Source of the DNA: Natronococcus occultus SP4 | Lineage (GTDB): Archaea; Halobacteriota; Halobacteria; Halobacteriales; Natrialbaceae | Reading direction: 5' to 3' | NCBI RefSeq assembly: GCF_000328685.1 | Contig: NC_019974.1 | Coordinates: 425,001 to 489,000, forward strand | DNA length: 64,000 nt | Part shown: piece by piece, positions 8,028-16,757 of the stretch | Position numbering within the stretch: the first letter of the stretch is position 1 | Layout of the letters: every line of letters starts with the position of its first letter | The notes under the pieces: model-generated | Databases searched by the model: none | The model's input: only the letters and a program-made list of their open reading frames with translations | Told to the model about the DNA's origin: nothing | Program-made: the position numbers and the translations under genes

Positions 8028-9299
8028 TTAGGCGTCCTCGATCCAGCGGTGCTCGTCGTAACTGCGGTCCTGACTCGTCTCGAATCGGCCCTCGAGGGTC
8101 TCGCGGAGCGAGCGCTTCTCGGGGGCGCTGATCCGGGCGAGTTCGTCGGCCTTGCCGACGATCGTGGGTGGACCGTGGGCGACCGCGACGTCCTGGAGCA
8201 GCTGCCGGGTGAGCCGCTCGCGGGTCTCCGGGTCGCGGGTAACGGCGTAGGGAGCCTCGACCCGGTACAGCAGGTCGTCACGGGGGTCGTAGACGACAAA
8301 GAAGGTGACCTCGTAGGCCTCGCGGGGGAGCTCGCGGTCGATTCCGAGCGCGTCGCCCTCCGCGGAGAGGGGGCGATCGACCCCGGCCCGCGAGCGAAAC
8401 CAGTTCGTGTAGGTCAACGCCGAGGTGTCTCGCACCCAGCGTTCGCCGTCGACGTCCTCGACGTACTCGCCGCGCTCGAGCAGCCGGGTGAACATCGCGG
8501 CGTCGTTCGTCCAGGGGGCGCTCGCGTCGGTCGTCCCCCGCACCGCCCGGGTGATCGCCTTCGTCGCCGGGTTCTTGACGAACCCGACGAGAGGAACCTC
8601 GCGCTCGACGAACCGTTCGACCAGCCGGACGTAGTTTTCCAGCACCGTGGTCGGTCGCGGGTCCTCGAGCAGGAAGTCGGCGAGGTCGGGGTGCTGGTCG
8701 GCCCAGCGAAGCAGACCGCGCGGGTACAGCGGCCCGTCGAGGACGAGCAGATCCGAGACCTTGTCGGCGTGCTCGTGAGCGTGTTCGCTCTCGGCGAGAT
8801 AGAGCGCCAGCGCGTGGACGACCCCCTCGGCGAACCGATCGAGCCGGCCGATCTGGATCACCCGTCGCTTGCTCGTCCCCTCGTCGAAGCGGTCCCAGTC
8901 GTCGTTCTCGACGCGGGCGGTCGCGTCGCTCGAGTGGACCGTCATCACGGCGGTCCGCGAGCGGTGGAGCTCGAGATCACTGGGGGTCGCGCTCATCGCC
9001 GCCTGGGCGACGTCGATGACGAGGCCGTTCTTGAACGTCGTCGGGTTGATCGTCCCCGCGTCGAGGCCGTGCTCGGTCGGGAACGGCGGATCGATCAGGG
9101 CGACGTCCTCGCAGTCGACCAGCCGTCGGGACTGCTCGTCGATCGGCTCGAGGACGACCCGTCCATCCTGGCGGAGCGGGTCGAGAAACTGTTCCCAGAC
9201 GGTTTCGGCGAACGCGCGGCGGTCGCGCTCGTCGGCGCCGTGGTCGATCCGTCCCGCGAGCTGAGCGATGCCGTCGAAGTGGACGGGATCGAGGGTCAT
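8028..9299 (-). CDS. nurA: NurA-like DNA end-processing nuclease
   Basis: A 423-residue protein with NurA-domain features. The N-terminal acidic residues of IDPPFPTEHGLDAGTINPTTFKNGLVIDVAQAAMS and the later LLVLDGPLYPRGLL aspartate fit the metal-binding strands of the NurA RNase H-like core. The segment VPLVGFVKNPATKAI resembles the NurA 'V-GFVKRP' block. NurA is the 5'-3' nuclease partner of HerA. The ATG at 9299 (MTLDPVHFDG) is taken as the start instead of 9344, because it begins the conserved region. HerA is not adjacent but lies about 3 kb away on the same strand. Confidence 0.75.
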   Translation of the reverse strand: MTLDPVHFDGIAQLAGRIDHGADERDRRAFAETVWEQFLDPLRQDGRVVLEPIDEQSRRLVDCEDVALIDPPFPTEHGLDAGTINPTTFKNGLVIDVAQAAMSATPSDLELHRSRTAVMTVHSSDATARVENDDWDRFDEGTSKRRVIQIGRLDRFAEGVVHALALYLAESEHAHEHADKVSDLLVLDGPLYPRGLLRWADQHPDLADFLLEDPRPTTVLENYVRLVERFVEREVPLVGFVKNPATKAITRAVRGTTDASAPWTNDAAMFTRLLERGEYVEDVDGERWVRDTSALTYTNWFRSRAGVDRPLSAEGDALGIDRELPREAYEVTFFVVYDPRDDLLYRVEAPYAVTRDPETRERLTRQLLQDVAVAHGPPTIVGKADELARISAPEKRSLRETLEGRFETSQDRSYDEHRWIEDA

Positions 9300-9399
9300 G
9301 CCAGTGGCGTTCCGCCCCACTGTCAAATATCCCGCGGTCGGCACCGCGACGTTGGCCGACAGCGACAGCTAGTTACGCCAGGCGGCGCAGCCCTCGGGT

Positions 9400-10986
9400 A
9401 TGGACGCTGCGCTGATCATCCTCGATGGCTGGGGGCTCGGCGACGACACCGGACGCGACGCAGTGAAAGCGGCGGAGACGCCGGCGTTCGACCGCCTCTC
9501 GGCGGCGGGCGCCAGCGGCCGCCTCGAGGTCGCGGGCCGACGGGTCGGCCTGCCGGACGGCCAGATGGGCAACAGCGAGGTCGGCCACCTGAACATCGGC
9601 GCCGGGCGGGTCGTCTACCAGGAGTACACCCGCGTCTCGGATTCGATCGCCGACGGCTCGTTCCGCGAGAACGCCGCGATCGAGGACGCCTTCGAGAACG
9701 CCCGCGAGAACGATGGGCGCGTTCACTTCGTCGGGCTTGTCAGCGACGGCGGGGTCCACGCCGACCACGAGCACCTCCACTCGCTGATCGAGCTGGCCGG
9801 CGACCGCGAGGTCGAGGCCGTTACCCACGCGATCACCGACGGTCGCGACACCTCCCCGACCGGGGGCCGAGAGTACCTCGCGACCCTCGAGGACGTCGTC
9901 GACGAACATGGCACCGGCGACGTGGCGACCGTCACGGGCCGGTACTACGCGATGGACCGAGACCAGAACTGGGAGCGCACGAAGCGGGCCTACGACGCGA
10001 TCGTCGAGCGCGAGGCCGACTTCGCGGCCGACTCGGCCGTCGAGGCCGTCGAGGAGTCCTACGACCGGGGCGAGACCGACGAGTTCGTCGAGCCCACGGT
10101 GATAACGGGCCAGCCTGCACTCGATGACGGCGACTCGGTCGTCTGGTTCAACTTCCGGTCCGACCGGGCGCGCCAGCTCACGCGGATGCTCGCGGACATC
10201 CGAAGCGAGGACTGGACCGACGAGTTCCAGACCAGTCCGCCCGACGCCGAGGTCGTCATGCTGACCCAGTATGACAAGACCTTCGACCTCCCCGTCGCCT
10301 ACCCGCCGAACCAGCCCGAGAACGTGCTGGGCGAGGTGCTGGCCGACGCCGGGCGGAGCCAGCTTCGGATCGCCGAGTCCGAGAAGTACGCCCACGTCAC
10401 CTACTTCCTCAACGGCGGCCGCGAGGTCGAGTTCGACGGCGAGATCCGCAAGATCGTCGAGAGTCCGGACGTTCCAACCTACGACCGCCAGCCCGAGATG
10501 AGCGCGCCCGCGGTGACCGACACGGCGATCGGGGCGATCGAAGGCGAGGGGCGAGCGAAGCGAGCGCCTCGAGAAAGCGAGCGGGGAGGAACGACCCGCG
10601 AGCAGTCCGACGATCCGGACGTCCTCGTGCTCAACTACGCCAACCCCGACATGGTCGGCCACACGGGCGACTACGAGGCCGCGATCGAGGCCGTCGAAGC
10701 CGTCGACACCCAGCTGGGTCGGCTCGTCGACGCCCTCGAGGACGCTGGCGCCCACGTCCTCATCACCGCCGACCACGGCAACGCCGACGATATGGGGACC
10801 GAGGAGGACCCCCACACCGCCCACACCTACAACGAGGTGCCGTTCGTCTACGTCGCCCCCGACGGCACCGGGGACGGACGGACGGTTCGGCCGGCCGGCA
10901 CCCTCGCCGACATCGCGCCGACGATCCTCGAACTGATCGGGCTCGATCAGCCCCCCGAGATGACCGGCGAGCCGCTGCTCGAGTAG
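9400..10986 (+). CDS. gpmI: 2,3-bisphosphoglycerate-independent phosphoglycerate mutase
   Basis: A 528-residue glycolytic enzyme interconverting 3- and 2-phosphoglycerate. It opens MDAALIILDGWGLGDD (first metal-binding Asp), has the phosphoserine region GQMGNSEVGHLNIGAGRVVYQ (about 52-72), the THAITDGRDTSP block and a GRYYAMDRDQNWERT motif. The second metal cluster is NYANPDMVGHTGDY and ITADHGNADDM near residue 460. A segment at about residues 381-403 is Arg/Glu-rich (EGEGRAKRAPRESERGG) and coded by a GCGA-type repeat, unlike the rest of the protein. It probably lengthens a surface loop, since the reading frame stays open and the active-site motifs are intact. Confidence 0.95.
   Translation: MDAALIILDGWGLGDDTGRDAVKAAETPAFDRLSAAGASGRLEVAGRRVGLPDGQMGNSEVGHLNIGAGRVVYQEYTRVSDSIADGSFRENAAIEDAFENARENDGRVHFVGLVSDGGVHADHEHLHSLIELAGDREVEAVTHAITDGRDTSPTGGREYLATLEDVVDEHGTGDVATVTGRYYAMDRDQNWERTKRAYDAIVEREADFAADSAVEAVEESYDRGETDEFVEPTVITGQPALDDGDSVVWFNFRSDRARQLTRMLADIRSEDWTDEFQTSPPDAEVVMLTQYDKTFDLPVAYPPNQPENVLGEVLADAGRSQLRIAESEKYAHVTYFLNGGREVEFDGEIRKIVESPDVPTYDRQPEMSAPAVTDTAIGAIEGEGRAKRAPRESERGGTTREQSDDPDVLVLNYANPDMVGHTGDYEAAIEAVEAVDTQLGRLVDALEDAGAHVLITADHGNADDMGTEEDPHTAHTYNEVPFVYVAPDGTGDGRTVRPAGTLADIAPTILELIGLDQPPEMTGEPLLE
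10551..10566 (+). repeat. GCGA-type repeat inside gpmI
   Basis: The stretch GCGAGCGAAGCGAGCG lies in frame in gpmI and encodes RAKRA, a basic segment in an otherwise acidic protein. It shares the 13-mer CGAGCGAAGCGAG with the rnhA-nurA intergenic region (7825-7837). It looks like a small dispersed repeat inserted or expanded in a loop between conserved blocks (VTDTAIGAIEG and DDPDVLVLNYANPDM). Confidence 0.55.
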
Positions 10987-11078
10987 TCCACTGTCCCCCT
11001 ACGAGCCGTTCGCGTCCGTTGATTTCCCGAACATAATCGACTGGTGACTTTATTAGCTACGGGGCAGAGGTCACAGCC

Positions 11079-12365
11079 ATGAGCGACGAGCAGGACGACC
11101 ACCGATTCGCGACCGACAGCGTTCACGCGGGTCAGGAATCCGACCCGACCACGGGCGCGCGAGCGCCGCCGCTCTACCAGACCACCTCCTACGAGTTCGA
11201 GGACACCGACCACGCCGCCGCGCTGTTCGGGCTCGAGGAGGTCGGCAACATCTACTCGCGGATCATGAACCCGACCAACGCGATGCTCGAGGAGCGGATC
11301 GCGACGCTAGAGGGCGGCGCCGGCGCGCTCGCGACGTCCTCGGGGATGGCCGCGTTCGATCTGGCGACGTTTATCCTCGCGGACGTCGGGGACAACATCG
11401 TCTCCGCGTCGTCGCTGTACGGCGGCACCTACACCTACCTCACACACACCGTCGCGAAACGCGGTATCGAGACGAAGTTCGTCGACACGCTCGATTACGA
11501 CGCCTACGCCGAGGCGATCGACGACGACACCGCCTTCGTCCACCTCGAGACGATCGGCAACCCCGCGCTCGTGACCCCGGATATCGAGCGCATCGCGGAT
11601 ATCGCCCACGAGCACGACGTCCCGCTGTTCGTCGACAACACCTTCGCGACGCCGTATCTGTGTCGCCCGCTCGAGCATGGCGCCGACCTCGTCTGGAACT
11701 CCACGACCAAGTGGCTCCACGGCGCGGGCTCGACGGTGGGGGGCGTCCTCGTCGACGGCGGTTCGTTTCCGTGGCCGGAGGGCGACTACCCCGAGATCAC
11801 CGAGCCAAACCCCGCCTACCACGGAATCAACTTCTCCGAGACGTTCGGCGAAGGGGCATTCGCGGCCGTCGCCCGCACCCGGGGACTACGGGACCTGGGC
11901 AACCAGCAGTCGCCGTTCGACGCCTGGGTGACCCTCCAGAAACTCGAGTCGTTGCCCCTTCGGATGGAGAAACACTGCGAGAACGCGATGGCCGTCGCGG
12001 AGTATCTCGATGGTCACCCCGAGGTCGACTGGGTTACGTATCCGGGACTCGAGAGCCACGAGACCCACGACAACGCAAGCGAGTACCTCGAGGGCGGGTA
12101 CGGCGGGATAATCACCTTCGGGCTCGAGGGCGGGTACGACGCAGCCGAGACCGTCTGTAACGAGGTCGAGCTGACGAGCCTGCTGGCGAACGTCGGCGAC
12201 GCGAAGACCCTGATCATCCACCCCGGGAGCACGACCCATCAGCAGCTCTCCGAGGAGGAGAAACTCGCCAGCGGCGTCACTGACGACCTCGTTCGCATCT
12301 CGGTCGGGATCGAGGACGTCGAGGACGTGATCGCCGATCTGGACCGGGCGATCGAGTCGGTCTGA
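11079..12365 (+). CDS. metY: O-acetylhomoserine aminocarboxypropyltransferase (sulfhydrylase)
   Basis: A 428-residue PLP enzyme of the Cys/Met metabolism family. It shows the N-terminal [29 protein letters not shown] signature, the [10 protein letters not shown] substrate loop, [18 protein letters not shown] and the PLP lysine Lys211 in NSTTKWLHG. Length and the [11 protein letters not shown] insert fit OAH sulfhydrylase (MetY) rather than cystathionine gamma-synthase. The role is homocysteine formation from O-acetylhomoserine and sulfide. The partner metX usually lies just downstream in haloarchaea, but here an unrelated gene follows. A TATA-like TTTATTAG lies at 11049-11056, about 25-30 bases upstream of the ATG. 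Confidence 0.93.
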   Translation: MSDEQDDHRFATDSVHAGQESDPTTGARAPPLYQTTSYEFEDTDHAAALFGLEEVGNIYSRIMNPTNAMLEERIATLEGGAGALATSSGMAAFDLATFILADVGDNIVSASSLYGGTYTYLTHTVAKRGIETKFVDTLDYDAYAEAIDDDTAFVHLETIGNPALVTPDIERIADIAHEHDVPLFVDNTFATPYLCRPLEHGADLVWNSTTKWLHGAGSTVGGVLVDGGSFPWPEGDYPEITEPNPAYHGINFSETFGEGAFAAVARTRGLRDLGNQQSPFDAWVTLQKLESLPLRMEKHCENAMAVAEYLDGHPEVDWVTYPGLESHETHDNASEYLEGGYGGIITFGLEGGYDAAETVCNEVELTSLLANVGDAKTLIIHPGSTTHQQLSEEEKLASGVTDDLVRISVGIEDVEDVIADLDRAIESV

Positions 12366-12548
12366 CGACGATGGGGACGCGGCCGCGACGCAATATTTAT
12401 CCTCCGCCCTGAACAACCGTTCGGTCAGTACCGTTCCGACCGACGCCCTCCCGAGAGCTACTCACGTGACTGACACACTGGAACCACCCGTCGTCGAACG
12501 CGGAGCCGCGTGCGCCCGTCGACCGGCGATGGATCGACGAGAACTGCC

Positions 12549-13307
12549 ATGAGACGGACGATAACGCGGCGACGAACGACGATCGAGAGCGCGCTCCGGA
12601 CCCACCTGCCCGAGGCGTTCGATCGATCGCCCGAGGAGTTGCTGGAGCTGGACCGTCCGCGACTCCAGGGTCAGGTCTTTCTGGCGCTGGTCGACGGGTT
12701 CGGCCACGACCGACCGCTCGAGGACGTCGTCCCGATCGCGGCCGCGCTGGAGCTGGTCTCCCTGCAGCGCCGTCTCCACCGGGTCGCGGTCGACCAGTCT
12801 CGTCGGACCGGCGACCATCCCACGGACGACGTGCTGGTCGGCGACCTCCTCGAGTCGAAGGCATTCGAACTGACCACCGGGTTCGACGCCGAACCGGAGC
12901 TGGTCGAGCGCTGTTTTGCCGTCCTCGTCGAGGCGACCCGGTCGACCCAGGAGGGGGAGTGGGTGCTTACGGCCCCGAAAGCGGAATCCGAGACGCCCGA
13001 TCGCGTCGACGATCGACGCCTCGGTGCGGTGACCGGCTGTGCGGCCGAGATAGCGGCGCTAATCGCCGATATCGATTCGCACCGGGAGCTGGCCAGGAAA
13101 GCGAGTGCGCTCGGCGTTCGCGTGCGGCGATACCGCGACGACGGCCGACTCCCGGCCGACCGGGAGCGGTTTCCCGCGGATCGGTCCGCGTGGATCGAGC
13201 CGATCCTCGAGTCGTGTCCGCCGACCGCCCGAGCGCCGGTTCGCGACCAGCTGTCGGCGATACTCGCAGAGAGCCTCGATCGGGAGCCGACTGATCCGAT
13301 CGCGTAG
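12549..13307 (+). CDS. Polyprenyl synthetase-like protein lacking Asp-rich motifs
   Basis: A 252-residue all-helical protein that follows the polyprenyl diphosphate synthase plan. It has 'PIAAALELVSLQRRLHRVAVDQSRRTGDHPTDDVLVGDLLESKAFELTT'-type order at about residues 65-115, where active enzymes have AAALELLH...DDxxD...RRG.PT...GD.LL..A. The first DDxxD is absent (LHRVAVDQ instead), and no second DDxxD is seen in the C-terminal half. The C terminus resembles 'LARKASALGVRVRRYRDDG'. Catalysis is therefore doubtful, and a structural or regulatory paralogue is the likely reading. The ATG at 12549 is used, as an upstream in-frame start only adds a short arginine-containing leader. Confidence 0.65.
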   Translation: MRRTITRRRTTIESALRTHLPEAFDRSPEELLELDRPRLQGQVFLALVDGFGHDRPLEDVVPIAAALELVSLQRRLHRVAVDQSRRTGDHPTDDVLVGDLLESKAFELTTGFDAEPELVERCFAVLVEATRSTQEGEWVLTAPKAESETPDRVDDRRLGAVTGCAAEIAALIADIDSHRELARKASALGVRVRRYRDDGRLPADRERFPADRSAWIEPILESCPPTARAPVRDQLSAILAESLDREPTDPIA

Positions 13308-13346
13308 CTGTCCGGCACCGCTGGTTCGTCGTCGTTCCGCCGACTG

Positions 13347-13360
13347 ACTGAACGTTCAGT
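13347..13360. promoter_or_regulatory. Palindromic operator (likely TetR-type) overlapping a promoter
   Basis: The sequence ACTGAACGTTCAGT is a perfect 14-bp palindrome immediately followed by TTTAAG, a haloarchaeal TATA-like box, about 30 bases before the ATG at 13395. A repressor bound here would block TBP/TFB access. A TetR-family gene lies 85 bases beyond the controlled gene. The half-site GAACGTTCAGTT recurs at 34696-34707 upstream of a zinc-finger gene. Confidence 0.68.
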
Positions 13361-13394
13361 TTAAGCGTGTGCGGCACGAAGAAACACTCGTCCC

Positions 13395-13643
13395 ATGAGC
13401 AACCAACGGATCTCCCTGTCGGACGACCTCCGGAACGCACACGAGCAATCGCGGTTCCACGTCTGGAACGGGATCGGCGCGGCGATCATCTCGCTGTTCG
13501 TGCCGATCTTCGGTCCGCTGGCGGCCTACAGTGGGTACAACCTCGTCCAGTTGATGGAACGGCAGTGGTTCGGCGTTCTGCTTGGCGTGTTCGGTGTCGT
13601 CAACTTCGCTCTGTGGATCGTCGCCGTCCTGTTTCTGCTCTGA
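13395..13643 (+). CDS. Small two-helix membrane protein
   Basis: An 82-residue protein with a short soluble N terminus (MSNQRISLSDDLRNAHEQS) and two hydrophobic segments, about residues 25-48 (WNGIGAAIISLFVPIFGPLAAY) and 56-81 (FGVLLGVFGVVNFALWIVAVLFLL). I do not recognise a characterised family. Its promoter carries the 14-bp palindrome at 13347, and the nearby TetR gene faces it tail to tail. A repressed membrane protein beside a TetR regulator often serves in drug or lipid stress, but that is inference. Confidence 0.72.
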   Translation: MSNQRISLSDDLRNAHEQSRFHVWNGIGAAIISLFVPIFGPLAAYSGYNLVQLMERQWFGVLLGVFGVVNFALWIVAVLFLL

Positions 13644-13727
13644 GTCCCGGAGCCGTCCGAGGACGAACTGTCGGTCCGGCGTCGGTTTTGGATCGCCGTT
13701 ATCAGTTCGTCCGCTCGGCCGTCCCGA

Positions 13728-14357
13728 TCACTCGGCCTCGAGCAGCCACCGCTCGATTCGGTCGTAAAGCGTGGCCCTGTTGCGTTCGATGAGCGACCGA
13801 TCCTCGAGCGCGACGCCACGCTCCATGATCCCGTAGCTCGTCGAAAAGAGGAGTTCGGCCTCCCGCTCGGGATCGACGTCGACGAACCGTCCCTCCTCGA
13901 CGCCCCGGCGGATCGTCTCGGTCAGGGCCTCGAGGACGATCTCGTCGGAGCGCTTGATCTGTTCGTGGTAGGACTGGTTGTGGGGTGCCTGCGAGCGGAT
14001 CTCGAAGAAGGCCCGCCGGAATCGGAGCGCCTCGTTGTCCATCTCGGCGGGGAGCAGTCGATCGATCAGCGCCAGCAGCTGCTCGTAGGGATCGTCCGGG
14101 GCGTCCTCAACGAGCGTCGCTTCGAGGTGTTCACAGAGGTGGGCGAAAAAGTCGTTCAGAATCTCTTCTTTGCTCTCGTAGTGGTAGTACAGCAGGGACT
14201 TGCTCTTCTCGAACTCCGCGGCGATCTCGGACATCGTCGTCTCCGGATACCCGTTTCGTGACAGCGCCCGATACACCGCGTCCATGATCGCCGCAGTCGT
14301 CTCGTCGAGATCTTCGCCGAGCGTCATCGACCGTTTCCCACCGGAGGTTCCGCCCAT
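13728..14357 (-). CDS. TetR/AcrR family transcriptional regulator
   Basis: A 209-residue regulator. The N-terminal helix-turn-helix spans about residues 17-65, with ALSRNGYPETTMSEIAAEFEKSKSLLYYHYESKEEIL, the classic TetR 'T...IA...S...LY.H...KE.L' pattern. The rest is the helical ligand-binding and dimer domain, with FFEIRSQAPHNQSYHEQI in the middle. The start at 14357 adds a MGGTSGGKRS leader; an ATG at 14327 is an alternative. The palindrome at 13347 upstream of the convergent membrane protein gene is the best candidate binding site. No clear palindrome was seen at its own promoter. Confidence 0.88.
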   Translation of the reverse strand: MGGTSGGKRSMTLGEDLDETTAAIMDAVYRALSRNGYPETTMSEIAAEFEKSKSLLYYHYESKEEILNDFFAHLCEHLEATLVEDAPDDPYEQLLALIDRLLPAEMDNEALRFRRAFFEIRSQAPHNQSYHEQIKRSDEIVLEALTETIRRGVEEGRFVDVDPEREAELLFSTSYGIMERGVALEDRSLIERNRATLYDRIERWLLEAE

Positions 14358-14515
14358 AGCGAACGAATCGTCGATGACCCATAAATACTTCAGGATCTCT
14401 CGACTGCGCTCGCAAGCGGTACGGCGGCTCCGTCACCCCTTCGGTATCGAGCTCGGCGTGACTCTCACCGAAACGACGATAATTGTTAACACCGGTGTAG
14501 CGCCAAGCCCAGTCT

Positions 14516-15532
14516 ATGTCGAACGCCGCCGCGGTGCTTACCCGGTTGCGGTCGGCCTCGTCGCTGGCCGTGGTCTGTCACGATGATCCGGATCCGGACT
14601 CGCTGGCGTCGGCGATCGCACTCGAGTCACTCGCAAGGACGTGTGGCGTCGAGACCGTCGACATCCTGTACGGGGGGTCGATCGTCCACCAGCAGAACCG
14701 CGCCTTCGTCGACCTGTTCGACGTCACGCCCCGTCGCTACAGCGACGCGAGGCTCGAGGCCAACGAGCTCGTCGCGTTCGTCGACCACTCGGTGCCCGGC
14801 GAACACAACCAGGTTCCACGGGGGACGCCGATCGATATCGTGATCGATCACCACCCCTCGGAACGGACGGTTCCGAGCGACGTGATCGACGTTCGTGAGT
14901 CCTACGGGGCGACTGCAACGATCCTCGCGGAGTACTTCCTCGAGTCAGAGCTCGAACTCACGCCCCGGATCGCCTCGGCGCTGTTGTTCGGGCTTCACCG
15001 CGAACGGCTCGATTTCTACCGCCAGCCGACCGACCGGGAGTACGCGGCTGCGGCCGCCCTCCACGAGCGTACGGACCCCGAGCGGCTTCGCGAGCTGTAC
15101 GGCGTTTCCTTCCTGCCCGGCAGCGTCGACGCGTTCGGCGACGTGATCCACAACCGGATCCGTCAGGGTTCGTGTCTGGTCTCCTGTATCGGTCGCCTGG
15201 AAAACAGGGTCGCGCTCGCACAGGGAGCCGACTTCCTCCTCAACATCGACGGCGTCGACACCGTCCTGGTCGGCGGCGTGATCCGGGACGAGGTCCATCT
15301 GAGCGGTCGGACCACCAGACCGGATCTCGACCTCGGCGAGTCGTTCGGTCGACTGTTCGGCGATCGGGGCTCCGTCGGCGGCCACGACGATATGGCCGGC
15401 GGACAGCTCCCCCTCGAGGACGTCGCCGGCACGACCGACGCCGAGGACGTCCTCGTCGAGCGACTCCGGGACCGAGTCGGCCGTCGGTTCCTCGATGCGG
15501 TCGCAGGCGACGCCGCCGAACCGGACGCCTGA
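14516..15532 (+). CDS. DHH/DHHA1 family phosphoesterase
   Basis: A 338-residue DHH-superfamily protein. The first motif is VVCHDDPDPDSLASAIALE (residues 19-37), the second VAFVDHSVPGEHNQ, and the DHH signature is IVIDHHPSERTV. A DHHA1-type C-terminal domain contains the expected glycine-rich block, here VGGVIRDEVHLSGRTTRPDLDLGESFGRLFG..GSVGGHDDMAGGQLP (about 250-300). This arrangement is typical of NrnA-like oligoribonucleotide and pAp phosphatases or cyclic-dinucleotide hydrolases, so the substrate is not certain. The ATG at 14516 follows an AT-rich promoter stretch, ATAATTGTTAAC, about 30 bases upstream. Confidence 0.85.
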   Translation: MSNAAAVLTRLRSASSLAVVCHDDPDPDSLASAIALESLARTCGVETVDILYGGSIVHQQNRAFVDLFDVTPRRYSDARLEANELVAFVDHSVPGEHNQVPRGTPIDIVIDHHPSERTVPSDVIDVRESYGATATILAEYFLESELELTPRIASALLFGLHRERLDFYRQPTDREYAAAAALHERTDPERLRELYGVSFLPGSVDAFGDVIHNRIRQGSCLVSCIGRLENRVALAQGADFLLNIDGVDTVLVGGVIRDEVHLSGRTTRPDLDLGESFGRLFGDRGSVGGHDDMAGGQLPLEDVAGTTDAEDVLVERLRDRVGRRFLDAVAGDAAEPDA

Positions 15533-15601
15533 TTCGTCAGGCGTGTCGTCTGGAGGCGAGAAACCACACACTACAGTGACGACGACCGCCCGGGATGGGA
15601 C

Positions 15602-15772
15602 TCAGCGCTCGCGCGCGCTCGCGGCGTCCCGATCCTCACCCTGCGGGTCGGGCTCGTCCCCGTCGGGGTCGCGGCGGTCAAGGCCGATCGGCAGGCCGAG
15701 CCCGTCGCTTCCGTCCGTGCCGAGCAGGCGAGCGAACCGTCGTCGGTCCGCGGCGTGTCTGTCGAGACTCAT
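15602..15772 (-). CDS. Candidate small basic/acidic protein (56 residues)
   Basis: A frame starting MSLDRHAADRRRFARLLGTD and ending in an acidic PDGDEPDPQGEDRD tail. The N-terminal amphipathic helix followed by an acidic tail resembles small conserved haloarchaeal proteins, but no family is recognised. It lies in an otherwise gene-free 375-base gap (15533-15907), divergent from the gene at 15908. Longer readings that extend this frame into 15908-16438 are antisense to a better gene and are rejected. Confidence 0.42.
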   Translation of the reverse strand: MSLDRHAADRRRFARLLGTDGSDGLGLPIGLDRRDPDGDEPDPQGEDRDAASARER

Positions 15773-15907
15773 GCCGTTCGAAGACGGGAGCGTCCCCGAT
15801 AGTAATGCGGCCCGTTTTCGAGGAAATATCGGACTTCGTCGCGAAACGAACCGTCCGGTCCACGCGAAGCGCAACACCCTTTCGGCGCAGGCCCGTCTAC
15901 GACGGTA

Positions 15908-16438
15908 ATGAGCGAGCTTCCCCGGTCCGTCGAGCGCGAGCTCGAGGACCACGACGCCTTCGCCGAGCGCGAGAACGGCTACGAGCTGACGACGACGGTG
16001 TTCGAGACGACGGTGACCGCGACCGACGCGGACGGCAAACGCGACGGTCGGTTCCGTGTCGTCGTCTCGCTGCCCGGCCTGGACGCCGCGGTCGCCGACG
16101 AAACGGTCGCTCCCGTCGTCGAGGACGGCTGGTTCGAGACTCTCGAACGACGCCTCGCGGACACGTTCACCGTCGCCCACACGAGCACCCACGAGGAGCC
16201 GACCGTCGAGCGCGACGGCGAGACGGTGCGTGTCACCCTCGAGTACGTCGCCTGGGACGCCGGCGAGGGCGTCGCGGACGCCAAGGCGCTCATCGAGTAC
16301 GTCGAGGGAACGTACGCCCAGGGGTTGATCCCCGGCTACGAGTACCGCGGTCCGGCCGCGACGCTGCTCGAGAACGCCCAGGGCCGCGGCCAGGAGGCCG
16401 CGGAGGGTGGCGGCGAGAGCGGCGGGATGCCGATGTAG
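15908..16438 (+). CDS. DUF5813-like haloarchaeal protein
   Basis: A 176-residue acidic protein, MSELPRSVERELEDHDAFAE, with beta-rich segments ENGYELTTTVFETTVTATDADG and GRFRVVVSLPGLDAAVAD. The C terminus has LEYVAWDAGEGVADAKALIEYVEGTYAQGLIPGYEYRGPAATLLENAQ, which I associate with the uncharacterised haloarchaeal family DUF5813. It ends in a Gly/Ser-rich tail. The function is unknown. It is a monocistronic unit between the small candidate gene and the Lrp/TrkA pair. Confidence 0.72.
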   Translation: MSELPRSVERELEDHDAFAERENGYELTTTVFETTVTATDADGKRDGRFRVVVSLPGLDAAVADETVAPVVEDGWFETLERRLADTFTVAHTSTHEEPTVERDGETVRVTLEYVAWDAGEGVADAKALIEYVEGTYAQGLIPGYEYRGPAATLLENAQGRGQEAAEGGGESGGMPM

Positions 16439-16526
16439 CGACGACGACACGCGAGCGCCACAGAAGAGCGTCGCTACGCTCGAGGGTCTCACGAACGCCG
16501 ACGGTGCCGGTTCGGCCGTGGAACCG

Positions 16527-16757
16527 TCAGTCCATCGCGATGTAGGTCTGGGTGTCCTCGACGCCGTTGATCCCCTGGATCTCCGTCGCCGCGATCTTCT
16601 TGACCGCGGCGGGAGTGTCGACGGTCGCCTTCGCGATGATGTCGACGTCGCCCGCGACGATATGGGCCGTCTCGACGCCGTCGATCGACTCCACGCTGTT
16701 TTTCAGCCGGTCCGCCTCGCCCGTGTTCGCCTTGATCATGACGTACGCTGTGACCAT
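16527..16757 (-). CDS. Lrp/AsnC ligand-binding (RAM) domain protein
   Basis: A 76-residue stand-alone RAM domain with no DNA-binding part: MVTAYVMIKANTGEADRLKN, the central GVETAHIVAGDVDIIAKATVD and GINGVEDTQTYIAMD. In full Lrp regulators this domain senses amino acids and forms oligomers. Its start overlaps the stop of trkA by one base (TGATG), so the two are translated together. A paralogue with the same ends sits divergently at 17570-17800. Together they bracket TrkA, which suggests a ligand-sensing role in potassium transport. Confidence 0.87.
   Translation of the reverse strand: MVTAYVMIKANTGEADRLKNSVESIDGVETAHIVAGDVDIIAKATVDTPAAVKKIAATEIQGINGVEDTQTYIAMD

Noticed and set aside
7935-10127. 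730-codon plus-strand frame spanning nurA and gpmI
   Set aside because: It runs antisense to nurA and then out of frame through gpmI, with Arg-rich shadow composition.
12467-12640. Plus-strand frame starting GTG 12467 just upstream of the polyprenyl-synthetase-like gene
   Set aside because: It begins with a plausible acidic stretch but soon becomes Arg/Pro-rich and runs out of frame across the better-supported gene.
15602-16492. Extended minus-strand reading through 15908-16438
   Set aside because: Only the last 56 codons (15602-15772) look like a protein; the rest is antisense to the DUF5813-like gene.
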